Assembly (NCBI GenBank): GCA_041394185.1
Contig: JAWKIQ010000002.1
Coordinates: 62,001 to 126,000 of the forward strand
Origin: Acidimicrobiales bacterium
GTDB lineage: Bacteria; Actinomycetota; Acidimicrobiia; Acidimicrobiales; Poriferisodalaceae
Direction of reading: 5' to 3'
Length of the DNA: 64,000 nucleotides
Positions 62,251-64,000 of this stretch are shown here, in pieces. The position numbers and the translations under genes are program-made. The notes below the pieces were generated by a model that was given only the letters and a program-made list of their open reading frames with translations, was not told the DNA's origin and did not search any database. The first letter of the stretch is position 1. The number at the start of each line of letters is the position of its first letter.

Positions 62251-63419
62251 TCAACCGAGCCAAGGTCACCGCGGCTCGATTGGTCCAGCGGCTGCCCGAA
62301 CCCGTCAGGGCCCGCCTGAGAGGCCTCGTTCGTGGTGCGCCCAGCGTCGCCTCGGCCCAGCAGAACGGAAGCGAGGCGCCCTCACAGCCAGACCTGACGG
62401 CAGCCTCACCCAGCGACGACAAGATGACCCACGCCGACATCGTTGCGGCGTATCGGCTGTTCCACGGCCGGCAGCCAGACCCAGCAGGACTCGACTTCTT
62501 CTCCGCTCACGTCGGCCAGTGGTCTGTGCGCCAGATGTTGCCGTATTTCGCCCACTCCGACGAGTTCCGCAACAGCGACACCTACCGCGTGTTGTTGGGC
62601 GGCGTGTCGGGAGATGAGTTGATCGAGGTCGACCGCGGCGATCACCGCCTGCTGGTTCCCTCTGGCGATGGCGCCATCGGACAGGTCCTGATCGACAGCG
62701 GCACATATGAACCCCATCTGCTCGAGGCCTTGCAAACGGTTCTGGAACCCGGCGGCACCTTCGTCGACTGCGGGGCCAACATCGGCATCATCACCATGAC
62801 AGCCGCAGCAGCTGTCGGGCCCACCGGTCGAGTGGTGGCGTTCGAGGCCTTGGCCAACAACGCGAACCTCGTTCGGCTGAGCGCGGCGCTGAACGGATTC
62901 GACCATGTCACGGTTCACCACGCGGCGGTGGCCGACCGACCCGATGTGCTGGTGATCGACACCGCCGCTGGTTCCAACGGCATCGTCAACGGCCCGCTGC
63001 GGCTGGCTCTGGCCAGGTCGAGCCCTGAAGTGCTGGCCAGGCGCAACCTGGTTGGGTCGGTCAGGCTCGACGACGCTTTGGCCGGCGTCGACGCCCTCGA
63101 CGTCTTGAAGATCGACATCGAAGGCGCGGAGGGTTTGGCAATCGACGGCGCAGCAGGTGTCATCGACCGGTTCGAGCCGGTGGTGTTCCTCGAGTACTCA
63201 CCCGACCTGGTCGAGAGAATCTCGTCCCGGTCCGGAGCCGAGCTGATCGCGTGGTTCACCGATCGTGGATATCGGGTGACCGTATTGGACGACAACTCAG
63301 CAGGCCTCGAAGCTGCAGACCTCGACACGGCCCTCAAGAAGGCCGGGCTCGACCATTTCGACCTCAGGCTCGATCCGCCGCGGCTGGTACAGCACGACCC
63401 TGCCGCAGCCATTCGGTAG
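62247..63419 (+). CDS. FkbM-family methyltransferase with DUF4214-like N-terminal domain
   Basis: A 390-residue protein. Residues about 60-112 match a DUF4214-type helical unit (IVAAYRLFHGRQPDPAGLDFFSAHVG). The FkbM methyltransferase domain follows (about 140-360): LEPGGTFVDCGANIGIITM, GRVVAFEALANNANLVRL, LKIDIEGAEGLAIDGA and VFLEYSPDLVE. Such enzymes O-methylate sugars. The ATG at 62247 overlaps the aminotransferase stop. The next gene (coiled coil) starts 40 bp later. Confidence 0.85.
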   Translation: MINRAKVTAARLVQRLPEPVRARLRGLVRGAPSVASAQQNGSEAPSQPDLTAASPSDDKMTHADIVAAYRLFHGRQPDPAGLDFFSAHVGQWSVRQMLPYFAHSDEFRNSDTYRVLLGGVSGDELIEVDRGDHRLLVPSGDGAIGQVLIDSGTYEPHLLEALQTVLEPGGTFVDCGANIGIITMTAAAAVGPTGRVVAFEALANNANLVRLSAALNGFDHVTVHHAAVADRPDVLVIDTAAGSNGIVNGPLRLALARSSPEVLARRNLVGSVRLDDALAGVDALDVLKIDIEGAEGLAIDGAAGVIDRFEPVVFLEYSPDLVERISSRSGAELIAWFTDRGYRVTVLDDNSAGLEAADLDTALKKAGLDHFDLRLDPPRLVQHDPAAAIR

Positions 63420-63458
63420 CCTGCGGTCACACAAGACGACCGCGACAGTGGAGACCAG

Positions 63459-64000
63459 ATGGCCGGCAACGATCGAGTGATCGCCGAGATGCAGGAAGCG
63501 ATCGACCAGCCCGACCACAACCAGTCAGAGTCGGCGGCCAACAGCCGCCGCATGCACACCGCCACCGAAGCCGCGTCCGCGCTGGCCGGCGCCGGCTTCG
63601 CTGCGCCCACCGGGCGTGCGGTCGGGGTGAAGAAGGTGATCAGGCGGGCGGTCGACGCAAGCAGCGCAGTAGGCCAACAGGACCAGCTGAACCGCCAAGT
63701 GGCCGACGCGCTGACGGCCATGCGACACCTCATCGACCGCTTCGACCTGCGCCTGGCGGCGCTGGAGGCGAATTCGACCGCGACCTGGAGTGCCATCAAC
63801 GACCTCGACAACAAGCCGTCGGACAATGCGGCCCTGCGGGCCTCGCTGGCGTCGCACGACATACTCATCGACGAGTTGAGCAAGTCGCTGGCATCGGTGA
63901 CCGACGAGCTCGAATCGATCGCCGGCCGGGTCGAGGCCAATGGGTCCACCGGAAGTTCAGTGGGCGAGTCGCTGGACTCGCTGCGCAGTGCCCTCACCAA
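63459..64000 (+). CDS. Coiled-coil protein, partial at window end
   Basis: 180 codons are visible from the ATG at 63459 (GGAG 6-7 nt upstream), and the frame is open to the edge. The segment is rich in Ala, Ser, Gln and charged residues, with heptad-like helices (RQVADALTAMRHLIDRFDLRLAALE; LIDELSKSLASVTDELESIAGRVE), suggesting a coiled coil. A less charged stretch with GAGFAAPTGRAVGVKKVIRRAV near the start might be a membrane-associated or linker region. No catalytic domain is yet reached. Similar N-terminal coiled coils precede glycan-modifying methyltransferases, but this is only inference. Confidence 0.6.
   Translation, partial: MAGNDRVIAEMQEAIDQPDHNQSESAANSRRMHTATEAASALAGAGFAAPTGRAVGVKKVIRRAVDASSAVGQQDQLNRQVADALTAMRHLIDRFDLRLAALEANSTATWSAINDLDNKPSDNAALRASLASHDILIDELSKSLASVTDELESIAGRVEANGSTGSSVGESLDSLRSALT

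Overview
The window is GC-rich, densely coded actinobacterial chromosome. Long-form hpf, comF, the prfB-ftsE-ftsX order, an smpB-tmRNA pair, coenzyme F420 genes (cofD, cofE), DUF3499 and DUF5719 proteins and an LCP-family protein all fit Actinobacteria. Several secreted proteins carry Thr-rich linkers and a repeat with the core GYWLVASDGGVFAFGD, which I associate with the class Acidimicrobiia. That placement is an inference and was not tested. No rRNA, tRNA, CRISPR array, insertion sequence or prophage was seen, and no gene-free stretch exceeds about 150 bases.

Layout. 0-1.3 kb (minus): a compact set of a region-2-only sigma paralog, a complete ECF sigma factor and a membrane protein that runs off the left edge. 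1.4-11.1 kb: housekeeping genes (TrmA-family RNA methyltransferase, rpe, clpP, a D-threonine-aldolase-like enzyme, rph-rdgB, murI plus an MBL hydrolase, a BrkB-type membrane protein, two lipoproteins). 11.1-12.6 kb (plus): smpB, ssrA and a DUF427 protein. 12.6-24.2 kb (minus): a phosphotransferase-like protein, enoyl-CoA hydratase, ftsX, ftsE, prfB, secA, hpf, comF, an SDR, ahcY and a Trm112-like protein. 24.3-31.1 kb (minus): phosphomannomutase, a GtrA-GT2 fusion, a large membrane glycosyltransferase-like protein, a zinc-ribbon mini-protein, a CPBP protease and DUF3499, next to divergent ftsH. 33.1-38.5 kb: a membrane thioredoxin, a DUF5719 protein and a giant GT2 membrane protein. 38.7-42.8 kb: two adjacent secreted proteins, one SpoIID-type and one subtilase, that share the same C-terminal repeat domain.

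42.9-64 kb is a cell-surface glycan region. It makes nucleotide sugars (gmd, manC, ugd, uxs), carries seven GT4-type glycosyltransferases, a methyltransferase-like protein, an FkbM methyltransferase with a DUF4214-like front end, an LCP protein that probably ligates glycan to the wall, and a coiled-coil protein truncated by the right edge. cofD-cofE for coenzyme F420 sit in the middle. Phosphomannomutase and manC supply GDP-mannose, gmd converts part of it to a 6-deoxy-4-keto sugar, and ugd plus uxs give UDP-glucuronate and UDP-xylose.

The features most worth a second look are the tandem sigma pair in which one member lacks region 4, the shared six-unit repeat domain on two unrelated catalytic domains, an SDR epimerase that has lost its Tyr-Lys catalytic pair, and the GtrA-GT2 fusion.
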